DNA of 64,000 nucleotides. Origin: Deltaproteobacteria bacterium. Lineage in GTDB: Bacteria; Desulfobacterota; Desulfuromonadia; Geobacterales; Pseudopelobacteraceae. Location of the stretch: assembly GCA_021781535.1 (NCBI GenBank), contig JAJXWO010000017.1, forward strand, positions 1 to 64,000, read 5' to 3'. Below are positions 47,984 through 57,204 of this stretch, one piece after another. The first letter of the stretch is position 1; each line of letters starts with the position of its first letter. The notes beneath the pieces were generated by a model that was given only the letters and a program-made list of their open reading frames with translations, was not told where the DNA came from and made no database searches. Both the position numbers and the translations under genes were made by a program.

Positions 47984-48205
47984 ATGGCTGTTTCAGTACT
48001 TGATGCCCGAGGTCTCAAATGTCCCCAACCAACACTCAAGATCACCGTTTTATCGGTCAAGATGAAGCCGGGAGATGTTCTTGAAGTCGTCGCCGATTGT
48101 CCTACATTTGAAAAAGATGTGCGCGATTGGTGTTCACGTGCAAGAAAAACCCTTTTATGGGTCAGGGATGAAGGAACGGCAAAGAAGGTGCAAATCCAGT
48201 TCTGA
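47984..48205 (+). CDS. TusA-family sulfurtransferase
   Basis: LDARGLKCPQPTLKITVLSVKMKPGDVLEVVADCPTFEKDV. Confidence 0.92.
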   Translation: MAVSVLDARGLKCPQPTLKITVLSVKMKPGDVLEVVADCPTFEKDVRDWCSRARKTLLWVRDEGTAKKVQIQF

Positions 48206-48249
48206 TTGCCATGCTGCTGGCGTAAACTTACCCAAAAGGATCTACTGTC

Positions 48250-49929
48250 TTGAACACGAAAACAGCCGTCATCGCGGCAAAACTGAAAAAAATCCGCGAG
48301 TCCTATATAAAACAGCTTCCCGGGCAACTGGAAACCATTCGGGCGGCCTACTCTGCCTTTGTCCTGGGAGAGCAGGGAAATGCCCCGCTGGAGGATTTGC
48401 ATCGGCGCATTCATACCATGAAAGGGGCGTCCGCTTCGTTCCGGCTGGGTATATTGAGCTCGATCGCCATGACGGGGGAAAACCTGGCGAAGGAGGCGTT
48501 GCGGACGGCGGAGCCTTTGGGCACATCATGGCATCAGAAGATGCAGGAAGTGTTTGACCGCATAGAACACGCAATTTCCTCCATTGATTCTTTGCAGGGC
48601 ATGGAGTTGCAGATTCAGGAGCTGGCAATAGCCGCCGAGGAAACGACCGAAAGAGAACGGAAGCTCGTGTATCTGTGCGAGGATGACTCATATCAACGCC
48701 TGACACTTGCAACGCAGATTGGCTGTTTCGGTTTTGAAGTGCTCTCTTTTGGCGAGCTGGAGCATTTGATCAATGCCGTGCAGAGTGCTCCGCCCGACGT
48801 GATCGTTATGGACATGATCTTTCCCGATCGGCCGCTGGGAGGTGCTGAGGTCATGCAAACCATTCAGGCTGGCCGCGAAAATCCGATCCCAACCGTCTTT
48901 ATTTCATCTCAGGGATCGCTGTCCAACCGTCTGTCGGCCGTGCGTGCCGGGTCCAGTGCCTATTTCGTAAAACCGCTCAACGTGACTGAACTCTGTTCAA
49001 CCCTCAGTCTGCTTACCTCGGCGGTGAAACCGGAACCGTACCGGGTCATGATTGTGGATGACGAACCGCGACTGGCCGAATATCACGCCTTGATACTTCA
49101 AGAAGCGGGAATGAGAACCCTGGCGATAAACGATCCGCTGCAGGTCATGTCACCATTGTTCGAATTCAAGCCGGACCTGATTTTAATGGATATGTATATG
49201 CCCGGCTGCAATGGTATGGAGTTGGCAAAGGCTATTCGGCAGATCGGCGCCTATTTCAGTATTCCCATCGTGTACCTTTCCAGCGAAACCGATCTCGAAA
49301 AACAGTTTCAGGCCCTGCAGACCGGGGGGGACGCGTTCCTGACCAAACCGATCAAGCCCGAACGGCTGGTCTCCTCGGTCGCAGCTCGTGCCGAGAGGAT
49401 GAAGATCATCCGTTCGTACATGGTGCGGGACAGCATGACCGGCCTGTTCAACCATACTGCCACCAAGGAACATCTGGATACGACCATTGCCCTTGCTCAG
49501 CGGAAGCAGGAAGAAGTCTGTTTTGCCATGATCGATGTCGATAAATTCAAGTTGGTGAACGATACCTATGGCCATCCGATCGGAGACCGGGTTTTGATTG
49601 CCCTTGCGCGCCTCATCAGGCAACGGGTGCGTAAAGCGGATACCGTCGGCCGGTTTGGTGGCGAGGAGTTTGCCGTTATTCTTCCAGGTTGCAGTCTCAC
49701 TGAGGCGGTTGTTCTTCTTAACGAGTTGCGGGAAAGTTTTGCCGCTGTCTGTTTTCAGGCTAAAGATGAAACCTTCTCATGTACCTTCAGTTGCGGTATT
49801 GCCGCACTCTCGCTCTATGGAGATGCGACCGCGCTTACCACGGGGGCTGACGAGGCGCTCTATGCTGCCAAGGATGGCGGGCGCAATCTGGTTGTTGCCG
49901 CAGGGGGAATTGGCGGAATGAAAAAATAA
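48250..49929 (+). CDS. Hpt-REC-REC-GGDEF multidomain protein
   Basis: HTMKGASASFRLG; VIVMDMIFPD and LILMDMYMPGCNG; GRFGGEEFAVILPG; TTG start. Confidence 0.88.
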   Translation: MNTKTAVIAAKLKKIRESYIKQLPGQLETIRAAYSAFVLGEQGNAPLEDLHRRIHTMKGASASFRLGILSSIAMTGENLAKEALRTAEPLGTSWHQKMQEVFDRIEHAISSIDSLQGMELQIQELAIAAEETTERERKLVYLCEDDSYQRLTLATQIGCFGFEVLSFGELEHLINAVQSAPPDVIVMDMIFPDRPLGGAEVMQTIQAGRENPIPTVFISSQGSLSNRLSAVRAGSSAYFVKPLNVTELCSTLSLLTSAVKPEPYRVMIVDDEPRLAEYHALILQEAGMRTLAINDPLQVMSPLFEFKPDLILMDMYMPGCNGMELAKAIRQIGAYFSIPIVYLSSETDLEKQFQALQTGGDAFLTKPIKPERLVSSVAARAERMKIIRSYMVRDSMTGLFNHTATKEHLDTTIALAQRKQEEVCFAMIDVDKFKLVNDTYGHPIGDRVLIALARLIRQRVRKADTVGRFGGEEFAVILPGCSLTEAVVLLNELRESFAAVCFQAKDETFSCTFSCGIAALSLYGDATALTTGADEALYAAKDGGRNLVVAAGGIGGMKK

Positions 49930-50001
49930 CAGCACTATTTGGTTTGTGGTGAGTTCCGGTGCGGTTTGCAGTGTGGCAGTATTTCGGGGGCGTACGTATA
50001 C

Positions 50002-51666
50002 TTACCTCTTTGCGCTGGCGGCCAGCATTTCGGTCGCATGCGCCAGGGCGGATTGGCTTATGGTTGCTCCGGCCAGCATTCGGGCGATTTCGCGGGTACG
50101 CTCGTCCTGGCCAAGTTCAAAAATGCGGGTGGATGTCCGTCCACCTTCAACCAGTTTTTCCACCCGCAGCTGCTGATCGGCACAGGCTGCAACTTGCGGC
50201 AAATGGGTAATGCAAAGTACCTGTTGGCTGTCAGCGACGTTTTTAAGTTTTCTTCCGACCAATTCAGATGTCGCTCCGCCGATGCCGGTATCGACCTCGT
50301 CGAATACCAGCGTCGGGACATCACCCTCCGGCAATACCTGCTTGATCGCCAACATCAATCGGGACAGTTCGCCACCCGATGCGATCCTGCCCAACGGACG
50401 TGGGACTTCCCCCGGGTTTGGCGAAAAGAGGAACTCAACCCTTTCAAAACCGTTTGAACGGGGCTCCGTCAGCAGCTCAAGCGCCGGTTCAATGATCGCA
50501 CCTTTCATGGCCAGCTGGTGCGCCTCACTTTCAAGCGCCTGTTTAAGTTTTCCGGCGGCGTGGATTCTGGTTGCAGTAAGCTCCTCACCCACCAGTTTCA
50601 GCGCATCATCGAGAGCGTCACGCTCGGTTTCCAGAGCATGTCTGTTTTGCTCTCCGTCCTGCAGTTGTTCAAGTTCGGCGTCGATTCCTGCCTTGTAGTC
50701 AAGTATCTCTTCCACCGTCGGCGCATATTTTTTCTTCAATCTGCCGATCTGGTCGAGCCGGTCGTCAATCTGCTGCAGCGCGACCGGGTCGGACTCAATG
50801 CGAGAGGCGTAGTCACGCAGGGTTATTGCGGTGTCTTCCAGCTGCAGATAGGCACCTTCAAGTGATGCGGCCGTCTCCTGCAGCGAGTGGTCGATGGTTG
50901 ATATTTCAGTTATTGAGGTGGCAATACGCCTGAGCTGTCCTAAAAGTGTTCCGTCACCGCCGTAAAGTCGATCAAATGCTTCACTGCTGACTCCTCCCAG
51001 CTTTTCGGCACTTGCCAGAAGCTGGCGTTGCTCCTCGAGATGTTCCTCTTCACCCGGTTTGAGTGCTGCCTTGGCAATTTCTTCCGACTGATATGACAGC
51101 AGGTCACGGCGTCGTTCTGCCTCTCGTTCGGCATTTTCAAGCCCCGCCAGAATGGTGCGTACAGACGCCAGTCGGCTGAACAGTTGGCTGAACTTTTGCC
51201 GCAGCTCTCCACAGCCGGCAAATTCATCCAGCAGACGCAGGTGATTTTCCGGTTTGAGCAGAGTCTGGGAATCGTGCTGGCCGTAGATATTGATCAGTCG
51301 CGGAGCTATGTCAATCAGGAGTGCCAGCGTGGCCATGCCGCCGTTGATGAAGATTCGATTTCTGCCTCCTCGCGACAGGGAACGTTTAATCAGCAGCTCA
51401 TCGGCAGCATCGAAACCGGCTTCCGTAAGTTGCCGCTTGATATCCGACTGTGCAGAAATATCGAAGAGTGCCTCGACGACCGCCTCCTCCTCGCCGGAAC
51501 GGATCAGGTCGCTGGAGGCACGATTGCCCATGATCAGTCCGACCGCATCGATAATGATCGATTTCCCGGCACCGGTTTCCCCTGTCAGCACGGTCAGCCC
51601 GGCTTTGAAGGCAATGTGCAGGGTGTCAATAATTGCGACATTTTTAATTGTGAGGTCGGTTAACAT
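50002..51666 (-). CDS. recN: DNA repair protein RecN
   Basis: MLTDLTIKNVAIIDTLHIAFKAGLTVLTGETGAGKSIIIDAVGLIMGNRA; FDEVDTGIGGATSE. Confidence 0.96.
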   Translation of the reverse strand: MLTDLTIKNVAIIDTLHIAFKAGLTVLTGETGAGKSIIIDAVGLIMGNRASSDLIRSGEEEAVVEALFDISAQSDIKRQLTEAGFDAADELLIKRSLSRGGRNRIFINGGMATLALLIDIAPRLINIYGQHDSQTLLKPENHLRLLDEFAGCGELRQKFSQLFSRLASVRTILAGLENAEREAERRRDLLSYQSEEIAKAALKPGEEEHLEEQRQLLASAEKLGGVSSEAFDRLYGGDGTLLGQLRRIATSITEISTIDHSLQETAASLEGAYLQLEDTAITLRDYASRIESDPVALQQIDDRLDQIGRLKKKYAPTVEEILDYKAGIDAELEQLQDGEQNRHALETERDALDDALKLVGEELTATRIHAAGKLKQALESEAHQLAMKGAIIEPALELLTEPRSNGFERVEFLFSPNPGEVPRPLGRIASGGELSRLMLAIKQVLPEGDVPTLVFDEVDTGIGGATSELVGRKLKNVADSQQVLCITHLPQVAACADQQLRVEKLVEGGRTSTRIFELGQDERTREIARMLAGATISQSALAHATEMLAASAKR

Positions 51667-51672
51667 GCTGAA

Positions 51673-52539
51673 TCAGCGTTCTCCCCATTTCAGTTTGGTG
51701 CGTAATATTTCAAAATAGTCACGGCTGCGCGACATAACCAGAGAGGTTGTTTTCAGCGCCTTGCGTACCTCAACCGAGTCCCCCTCCTGTAGTTCGAAGC
51801 CAACCTGGCCATCCAGCGTCAGATATACCTTTTCGTCAAATGATGAGGTAACGGTAATAGAGATGATAGATTCATCGGTGACGACAATCGGTCGGTTGGT
51901 TAATGTGTGCGGACAGATCGGGGTGATTGCAATGCAGCTCATCAATGGGTGGATAATCGGGCCGCCGGCGGAAAGAGAATAGCCGGTGGAACCGGTCGGG
52001 GTTGACACGATCAGGCCGTCCGCCTTGTAGGTGGTCAAAAAATGGCGGTTGACCTTGGTTTCCAGGTCCACGATCCGGGCCAGCGCCCCCTTATTGATAA
52101 CCATGTCATTCAAGACATGGTGCTTCTCAATTTCCAGTCCTTCCCGGTGGAGGGTTACTTCCAGCATCATCCGATCCGAGACGCGCGGATTTCCTTCCAG
52201 ACATTTTTCCAGACGGGTGTACAGTTCCTCAACGGTAATCTCCGTCAAAAAACCGAGACTTCCAAGGTTTACCCCAAGGATCGGCACGTCTTTGCCGCTG
52301 AAGAGGCGTGCCACCGAGATCAGTGTGCCGTCCCCCCCAAGAACCACCACCAGTTCAGCCTGATCGCGGATCTCTTCTTCCGTTAATGCTTTCGGGTAAC
52401 CGAGCTGGTGTGTCAGTTCGGATTCGGCCATGGGGGTGCAGCCGCGCTCCTCAAGCCAATTGATCAGGTCGCTGGCAACCCCAAGGCAGCGGGGGTCATG
52501 AACCTTGGCAAATATGGCGACATTCTGGATTAGTTGCAT
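51673..52539 (-). CDS. nadK: NAD kinase
   Basis: VVLGGDGTLISVARLF, DGLIVSTPTGSTGYSLSAGGPI. Confidence 0.96.
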   Translation of the reverse strand: MQLIQNVAIFAKVHDPRCLGVASDLINWLEERGCTPMAESELTHQLGYPKALTEEEIRDQAELVVVLGGDGTLISVARLFSGKDVPILGVNLGSLGFLTEITVEELYTRLEKCLEGNPRVSDRMMLEVTLHREGLEIEKHHVLNDMVINKGALARIVDLETKVNRHFLTTYKADGLIVSTPTGSTGYSLSAGGPIIHPLMSCIAITPICPHTLTNRPIVVTDESIISITVTSSFDEKVYLTLDGQVGFELQEGDSVEVRKALKTTSLVMSRSRDYFEILRTKLKWGER

Positions 52540-52547
52540 GATTGCAC

Positions 52548-55208
52548 CTATTTGAGTTTTCTTATGTTCTTCAGACTCTCTTCCAGTACCAGTTTCTTCC
52601 CGTTTACGTCCACCAGTTTCTGGCGCTCTTTGGCGACAATCTCGGCCGGAGCACGGTCCACAAAGGCGGGGCTCTCCAGTTTTTTGGAGAACATCTCTAT
52701 TTCTTTGTCGATCTTGCCGATCTCTTTCAGCAGGCGTTCTTCTTCGGCGGCGACGTCTACCATCCCCTTGAGCGGAACATATATGTGGACATCGCCGGCC
52801 ACCTGTATGGAGGCGTCTTCCGGTTTTTCGATTCTGTGGCCGATGGCAAGGTCGGAAACTCTCGCCAGGCTGATGATGGCACTTTCATTGTGCTTCATCA
52901 GGAGCCGGCTCGCTTCGCTGTCGCAGGAGAGAATGACCGCGATCTGTTTCGCCGGAGGGACCTCCATCTCGCCGCGGATATTGCGAATCCCGCTGATAAC
53001 CGCCATCACCTGTTCCATGTCGGCGGCGTCCTGCGGGAAGGAACAGGCATCACGGGGGGCGGGGTAGGGAGCCTGCATGATGGTTGGCGTCGTTTTTGTC
53101 CCCGGCAGTGCCTGCCAGATTTCTTCGGTAATAAAGGGCATAAACGGGTGCAGCAGACGGAGCAGGTTTTCGAGCGTGTACCAGAGAACATACTGGGTGG
53201 CCAGTTTCCGTTCGGGTGTGCCGTTGTAAATGTCCTGTTTGGACAACTCCAGGTACCAGTCGCAGAATTCGCTCCAGGTGAACTGGTACAGGGTCATGGC
53301 ACTTTCATTATAGCGGTAGCCGGTCAGCGTCTCATCGACAATTCGTGCTGTTTCATTCAGCCGGTGCAGGATCCATCTGTCCCCTTGGGAAAACTCCAGT
53401 GTTTCGTGCTGTACATTGTCAGGGTTAAACCCTTCAAGGTTCATGAGGGTAAAGCGGGCTGCATTCCAGACCTTGTTGCAGAAGTTGCGGTACCCGGCGA
53501 TGCGCTCTTCGGCCAGCTTGATGTCGCGACCCTGGGCGGCAAAAGCGGCCAGCGTGAAGCGGAATGCATCGGTGCCGTACTGGTCGATGACCGTCAGCGG
53601 GTCGATTACGTTTCCTTTTGATTTGGACATCTTGTGCCCCTGGGCATCGCGCACCAGGGCATGGATGTAGACATCCGTGAAAGGGACTTCATTCATGAAA
53701 TGCAGGCCCATCATCATCATGCGTGCAACCCAGAAAAAGAGGATGTCGAAACCGGTCACCAGGCAGGCGGTCGGGTAGAATGTTTTCAATTCGGCGGTCT
53801 GGTCCGGCCACCCCATCGTAGAGAAAGGCCAGAGAGCCGATGAAAACCAGGTGTCCAGCACATCGGTTTCCTGGCGAAGTTCGTCGCTGCCGCACTTTGA
53901 GCATGTGGTCGGCGCTTCCATCGCGACGGTTATTTCGCCGCAATGATCGCAGAACCAGGCCGGGATGCGGTGGCCCCACCAGATCTGGCGCGAGATGCAC
54001 CAGTCGCGGATATTTTCCATCCAGTCGTAATAGGTGTTTTCCCACTGTTTGGGGAGAATGCGGGTTTTCCCGCTCTTTACGGCGTCAAGAGCGCGCTCGG
54101 CCAGTGGCGCCACTTTTACATACCATTGCAAGGAAAGATACGGCTCGACCACGGTCTTGCAGCGGTAGCAGCCGCCCACCGACATCGGGTGATCATCAAT
54201 TTTTTCCATGAGTCCGGCGGCTTCCAGTTCGGCCACAATGCGCGTACGGGCGGCAAAGCGGTCCATTCCCTCATACTGGTGCCCGGCTGCGTTGATGACG
54301 CCGGATTCGTCGAGAACGTTGATCTTGTCCAGGCCGTGGCGCAGGCCGACTTCAAAGTCGTTGAAATCGTGGGCCGGGGTAATCTTGACCACGCCGGTGC
54401 CGAACTCGCGGTCGACATAGTCATCGGCGACAACCGGAATCTCGCGGTTCACGAGCGGCAGCAGCACCTTTTTTCCAACCAGGTCGCTGTACCGTTCATC
54501 TTCAGGATGCACAGCAACGGCAGAATCTCCCAGCATTGTTTCCGGGCGGGTTGTCGCGACAACCACAAAGCGCCCTGGTTCGCCGACTACCGGGTAGCGG
54601 ATGTACCAGAGATGCCCCTTGTGATCTTCGTGCTCGACCTCGATATCGGAAAGGGCGGTGTGGCAGCGGGGGCACCAGTTGATCAGACGGTTGTCGCGGT
54701 AGATCAGGCCGTCTTCGTACAGCTTGACAAAAACGGTACGCACCGCTTTCGAGAGCCCCTCATCCATCGTGAAGCGTTCGCGCTCCCAGTCGCACGATGC
54801 CCCAAGCCGTTTCAGCTGGCCGATGATCTGGCCGCCGGACTCCGCCTTCCATTTCCAGACCCGCTCGATAAAGGCTTCGCGCCCCAGATCATGACGGTCC
54901 TTCCCTTCGGCGGTCAGCTGCCGTTCGACCACGTTCTGGGTGGCGATTCCTGCATGGTCGGTGCCCGGCATCCAGAGGACATTATACCCCTGCATCCGTT
55001 TCCAGCGGCAGAGAATGTCCTGCAGCGTGTTGTTGAGGGCATGCCCCATGTGCAGGGCACCGGTTACGTTCGGGGGAGGGATGACTATGGAGTACGGTTT
55101 TTTGTCCGACGTAGCGGCGGCATGAAAATAGCCCTTCGTTTCCCACTCGGAGTACCATCTCTTTTCAACATCATGGGGCTCGTACCCCTTGGCGAGTTCT
55201 TTGGTCAT
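52548..55208 (-). CDS. valS: valine--tRNA ligase
   Basis: PPPNVTGALHMGHALN (HIGH-like), MSKSKGNVIDP (KMSKS), C-terminal coiled coil. Confidence 0.97.
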   Translation of the reverse strand: MTKELAKGYEPHDVEKRWYSEWETKGYFHAAATSDKKPYSIVIPPPNVTGALHMGHALNNTLQDILCRWKRMQGYNVLWMPGTDHAGIATQNVVERQLTAEGKDRHDLGREAFIERVWKWKAESGGQIIGQLKRLGASCDWERERFTMDEGLSKAVRTVFVKLYEDGLIYRDNRLINWCPRCHTALSDIEVEHEDHKGHLWYIRYPVVGEPGRFVVVATTRPETMLGDSAVAVHPEDERYSDLVGKKVLLPLVNREIPVVADDYVDREFGTGVVKITPAHDFNDFEVGLRHGLDKINVLDESGVINAAGHQYEGMDRFAARTRIVAELEAAGLMEKIDDHPMSVGGCYRCKTVVEPYLSLQWYVKVAPLAERALDAVKSGKTRILPKQWENTYYDWMENIRDWCISRQIWWGHRIPAWFCDHCGEITVAMEAPTTCSKCGSDELRQETDVLDTWFSSALWPFSTMGWPDQTAELKTFYPTACLVTGFDILFFWVARMMMMGLHFMNEVPFTDVYIHALVRDAQGHKMSKSKGNVIDPLTVIDQYGTDAFRFTLAAFAAQGRDIKLAEERIAGYRNFCNKVWNAARFTLMNLEGFNPDNVQHETLEFSQGDRWILHRLNETARIVDETLTGYRYNESAMTLYQFTWSEFCDWYLELSKQDIYNGTPERKLATQYVLWYTLENLLRLLHPFMPFITEEIWQALPGTKTTPTIMQAPYPAPRDACSFPQDAADMEQVMAVISGIRNIRGEMEVPPAKQIAVILSCDSEASRLLMKHNESAIISLARVSDLAIGHRIEKPEDASIQVAGDVHIYVPLKGMVDVAAEEERLLKEIGKIDKEIEMFSKKLESPAFVDRAPAEIVAKERQKLVDVNGKKLVLEESLKNIRKLK

Positions 55209-55286
55209 TACGCGGTTCCTTTTTATGAAAAATCTGAGCGTAAACATATACTACTGTTGGCTGATTCAGGTCAAGTGTGGTCTTGG
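55189..55286. repeat. direct repeat copy A (valS 5' end/promoter) flanking the cas island
   Basis: cttggcgagttcttt...catatactactgttggctgattcaggtcaag..tcttgg, partner at 57759-57856. Confidence 0.75.
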
Positions 55287-55333
55287 AAGAAGTGGAAAAC
55301 GTTTCAGTAGATAATGAAGGTAAAGCTTGAAAG

Positions 55334-55415
55334 ACAAATCCCCCCCGACTCCCCTTTGCAAAAGTGGGGTGAAAAACAAGTCCCCCTTTTTGAAGGGGGA
55401 TTTAGGGGGATTTGC
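55334..55415. repeat. G/C-run palindromic repeat upstream of DUF559
   Basis: aaatcccccccgactcccctttgcaaaagtggggtgaaaaacaagtccccctttttgaagggggatttagggggattt. Confidence 0.8.
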
Positions 55416-56521
55416 TTTTAGAAGGAGCTGACATGATCGAATACAGTCGCAACCTGAAACCGCCGTCTCGTGAGCTTCGCAAAAATATGACCGAGGCCGA
55501 ACGGGTGCTATGGTCACGGCTGCGCGGAAAACAACTGCTCGATGTCCAGTTTTACCGCCAGAAGCCTCTTGGCCCTTTTATTGCCGATTTCTACTGCCAC
55601 GCTTGCGCGTTGGTTATTGAGGTCGATGGGGGACAGCATTATGAAGCTGAACATGCCAAGAGAGATGTGGAGCGGGATAAATACCTTGCAGCAGTTGGAT
55701 TACAGGTCGTGCGTTTCAATAATGTGCAGGTTCTTCAGGAGACGGATGCTGTGGTTGAGGAGATATTGAAGGTGATGCATGAAAGGCAAATCCCCCCTTG
55801 CCCCCCTTTAAAAAGTGGGGTAAAGGCGAATTCAAAGTCCGCCATCAGCATGGAGAATTCAGAGATTGATGTGATTTTAAAGTCCCCCTTCAGTAAGGGT
55901 GATTTAGGGGAAGTTGCTTTCGATCCAATCCCCATCTCCGCTCTGGAGCACTATGTCTACTGTCCGCGCCAGTGCGCCCTGATTCACGTCGAGCGGGTGT
56001 GGGATGAAAACCTGTACACCATGCGGGGCAGGGATGTGCATGAACATGTGCATGACGACTCGTCCCATGAATTGGCGGGGGTGCGAATGGAACGTTCCCT
56101 GCCGATCTGGTCACGTCGGTTGAGTTTAACCGGCAAGGCCGATCTGGTCGAGTTTCACAGTGATTGCCCCTATCCGGTGGAGTACAAGTCGGGACGGCAC
56201 CGCAAGGGGAATCCGGAGTCCATTCAACTTTGCGCCCAGGCGCTAAGTCTGGAGGAGATGTTTGCTGTTTCCGTACCGAAAGGGGCCATCTTTTGGCACG
56301 GCTCGCAGGAGCGCCGCGAGATTGAATTCACCGATGCCATGCGTCAACAGGTGGAAGAAGTGGCTGCTGCCGTGGGTGATATGCTGGAAAGGCGCATCGT
56401 GCCGCCGCCGGTGAACGACAAGCGGTGTGAAGGGTGTTCTCTGAAAGAATCCTGTATGCCCGCCGTGATCGCTGACAAGGGGCGCTGCCGACGGGCGGCG
56501 CGGGAGTTGTTTGCAATTTGA
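55412..56521 (+). CDS. in-frame DUF559 endonuclease-Cas4 nuclease fusion
   Basis: DUF559 core (LRKNMTEAERVLWSRLRGKQLLDVQFYRQKPLGPFIADFYCHACALVIEVDGGQHYE) joined through repeat-encoded peptide to Cas4 (PISALEHYVYCPRQCALIHVERVW...VEYKSGRHRKGN...CEGCSLKESC). Confidence 0.85.
   Translation: MLLEGADMIEYSRNLKPPSRELRKNMTEAERVLWSRLRGKQLLDVQFYRQKPLGPFIADFYCHACALVIEVDGGQHYEAEHAKRDVERDKYLAAVGLQVVRFNNVQVLQETDAVVEEILKVMHERQIPPCPPLKSGVKANSKSAISMENSEIDVILKSPFSKGDLGEVAFDPIPISALEHYVYCPRQCALIHVERVWDENLYTMRGRDVHEHVHDDSSHELAGVRMERSLPIWSRRLSLTGKADLVEFHSDCPYPVEYKSGRHRKGNPESIQLCAQALSLEEMFAVSVPKGAIFWHGSQERREIEFTDAMRQQVEEVAAAVGDMLERRIVPPPVNDKRCEGCSLKESCMPAVIADKGRCRRAARELFAI
55786..55920. repeat. split G/C-run repeat at the DUF559-Cas4 junction
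   Basis: Half units caaatccccccttgccccccttta..aaagtgggg and aaagtcccccttcagtaagggtgatttaggggaa either side of about 50 bp. Confidence 0.7.
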
Positions 56522-56531
56522 GGAGGTGAAA

Positions 56532-56774
56532 ATGGAGAAGAAGTTGGTGGTGTTTCAGAACAAAGAAATACGTCGAACACTTCACGATGGTGAATGGTCG
56601 TTCTCGATTACAGATGTGATCGGGGTGCTGGTTGAGAGTTCTATTCCTCGTCGCTACTGGAGTGACCTGAAGCGAAAGCTTACCAATGAAGGCTACAACG
56701 AGTTGTACGAAAAAATCGTACAACTGAAATTGCCTTCAACTGATGGGATTTCTCCATGTGCCTCGCCCCGGTAG
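56532..56774 (+). pseudogene. Bro-N/prophage antirepressor-like N-terminal fragment
   Basis: MEKKLVVFQNKEIRRTLHDGEWSFSITDVIGVLVESSIPRRYWSDLKRKLTNEGYNELYEKIVQLKLPSTDG, then joins cas1-derived DNA. Confidence 0.7.
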
Positions 56775-57087
56775 ACCGTCGCTTGGGCTTGATCTTATGG
56801 AGGAGTTTCGTGCTTTCCTGGCCGACCGGTTGGCTATCACGCTCATCAACCGCAAGCAGGTGACGATTGAACATTTCGAGCCGCGTCCCGGCGGCGCGGT
56901 CTATCTGAATGAAAAAGGGCGCAAAGAGGTGGTGGCGGCATGGCAGAAGCGCAAGCAGGAAGAGGCGGATCATCCACTGCTGGCTGAAAAGTCTCCGATC
57001 GGCCTGTTGCCTCATCTTCAGGCTCGCTTGCTGGCGCGGCATCTGCGCGGTGATCTGGAAAGTTATGTTCAGTATATACATCCGTAA
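56743..57087 (+). pseudogene. cas1: truncated Cas1 (C-terminal third only)
   Basis: GFLHVPRPGRPSLGLDLMEEFRAFLADRLAITLINRKQVTIEHFEPRPGGAVYLNEKGRKEVVAAWQKRK. Confidence 0.88.
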
Positions 57088-57089
57088 AA

Positions 57090-57184
57090 TGAAATCCCCC
57101 TAAATCCCCCTAAATCCCCCTTCAAAAAGGGGGACTTCTAGACTCCTCCCTTTACAAAGTGGGGGGGGCGGGGGGATTTCCTTT
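57090..57184. repeat. G/C-run palindromic repeat between cas1 remnant and cas2
   Basis: aaatccccctaaatccccctaaatcccccttcaaaaagggggacttctagactcctccctttacaaagtggggggggcggggggattt. Confidence 0.8.
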
Positions 57185-57204
57185 TCAGATTATGAGGTAT
57201 CTGT

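Noticed and set aside
52542-53621. 359 aa plus-strand ORF antisense to valS
   Set aside because: Antisense shadow of valS, no family motif
53943-55310. 455 aa plus-strand ORF antisense to valS
   Set aside because: Lies opposite a clear valS reading frame; composition and lack of recognisable motifs fit a shadow ORF in high-GC DNA
55334-57184. Conventional IS element carrying the G-run repeats
   Set aside because: No transposase ORF or target-site duplication visible; repeats are short palindromes
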